From: Spirochaetaceae bacterium
GTDB lineage: Bacteria; Spirochaetota; Spirochaetia; Treponematales; Breznakiellaceae
Assembly: GCA_031284295.1 (NCBI GenBank)
Contig: JAITAE010000009.1
Coordinates: forward strand, 1 to 5,298
DNA length: 5,298 nucleotides
Direction: 5' to 3'
In this document: positions 5,150 to 5,298 of the stretch, one piece after another
Numbering within the stretch: the stretch's first letter is position 1
How the letters are laid out: each line of letters starts with the position of its first letter
The notes under the pieces: model-generated
Seen by the model: the letters and a program-made list of their open reading frames with translations, nothing else
What the model was told of the DNA's origin: nothing
The model's database searches: none
Made by a program: the position numbers and the translations under genes

Positions 5150-5298
5150 ATGCTTGATAAGATGCGTAATATTGGAATTATGGCACATATTGACGCCGGT
5201 AAGACTACGACAACGGAGCGGATACTTTACTACACCGGCAAGAGTCACAAAATCGGCGAAGTGGACGACGGCGAAGCTATTATGGACTGGATGGAACA
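5150..5298 (+). CDS. fusA: Elongation factor G, N-terminal fragment (partial)
   Basis: EF-G is the cytoplasmic GTPase that drives ribosomal translocation and helps RRF recycle ribosomes. Only the first 49 codons lie in the window. The G1/P-loop is AHIDAGKT (residues 12-19), preceded by RNIGIM and followed by [19 protein letters not shown], unmistakably EF-G. E. coli EF-G has IGEVHDGAATMDWM where this protein has [14 protein letters not shown], which suggests the paralogous EF-G typical of spirochaetes rather than the canonical copy; this is inference from a short stretch. The frame closes upstream at TAG 5138-5140, leaving ATG 5150 ([10 protein letters not shown]) or ATG 5162 (MRNIGI). Neither has an ideal Shine-Dalgarno: the purine run GGGGGAGAGGGG (5118-5129) ends 20 nt before 5150. 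The gene is divergent from the SPFH-like gene. Confidence 0.95.
   Translation, partial: MLDKMRNIGIMAHIDAGKTTTTERILYYTGKSHKIGEVDDGEAIMDWME

Noticed and set aside
5066..5248. 60-residue minus-strand frame over the EF-G start
   Set aside because: It is antisense to conserved EF-G P-loop codons, and its C-terminal half is the reverse of the palindrome and purine run.
5142..5298. ATG at 5142 as a start closer to the purine-rich run
   Set aside because: It is in another frame from EF-G and its product lacks any EF-G motif; the conserved P-loop is only in the 5150/5162 frame.

Overview
This 5.3 kb window looks like chromosomal DNA of a spirochaete, most likely a treponeme of moderate GC content such as those of insect guts. 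The main evidence is the large central gene. It encodes a 975-residue membrane-anchored coiled-coil protein with a small helix-turn-helix-like tail, an architecture I associate with the spirochaetal 'SpiroCoCo' proteins. The EF-G fragment at the right edge, with IGEVDDGEA where most bacteria have IGEVHDGAA, fits the second EF-G paralogue common in spirochaetes. The taxonomic call is inference from protein character; no search was run.

Layout: (1) Positions 1-33 may hold the last ten codons of an upstream gene whose TGA overlaps the next ATG (ATGA). (2) 30-716 (+) is a HAD-superfamily phosphatase-like protein. (3) 722-3649 (+) is the giant coiled-coil protein, starting 5 nt after the HAD stop, so the two are almost certainly cotranscribed. 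(4) 3650-3849 is a convergent gap with several consecutive stem-loops and no convincing gene. (5) 3850-4644 (-) is a 264-residue protein with one N-terminal membrane anchor and a divergent SPFH/prohibitin-like body. (6) 4645-5149 is a 505-bp divergent gap carrying inverted repeats, a short tandem repeat, a bulged hairpin, a GC palindrome next to an AT-rich -10-like element, and a doubtful cysteine-rich small ORF. (7) 5150 to the window end (+) is the start of an elongation factor G gene.

Functionally the window combines a soluble HAD hydrolase with a membrane-tethered cytoplasmic rod, a separate single-pass envelope protein, and a translation factor. Nothing indicates a mobile element, CRISPR array, phage, tRNA or rRNA. 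The most interesting item is the coiled-coil protein: one proline in 975 residues (P936), an inner-membrane anchor at one end and an HTH-like module at the other. The next most interesting items are the structured non-coding gaps on either side of the SPFH-like gene.
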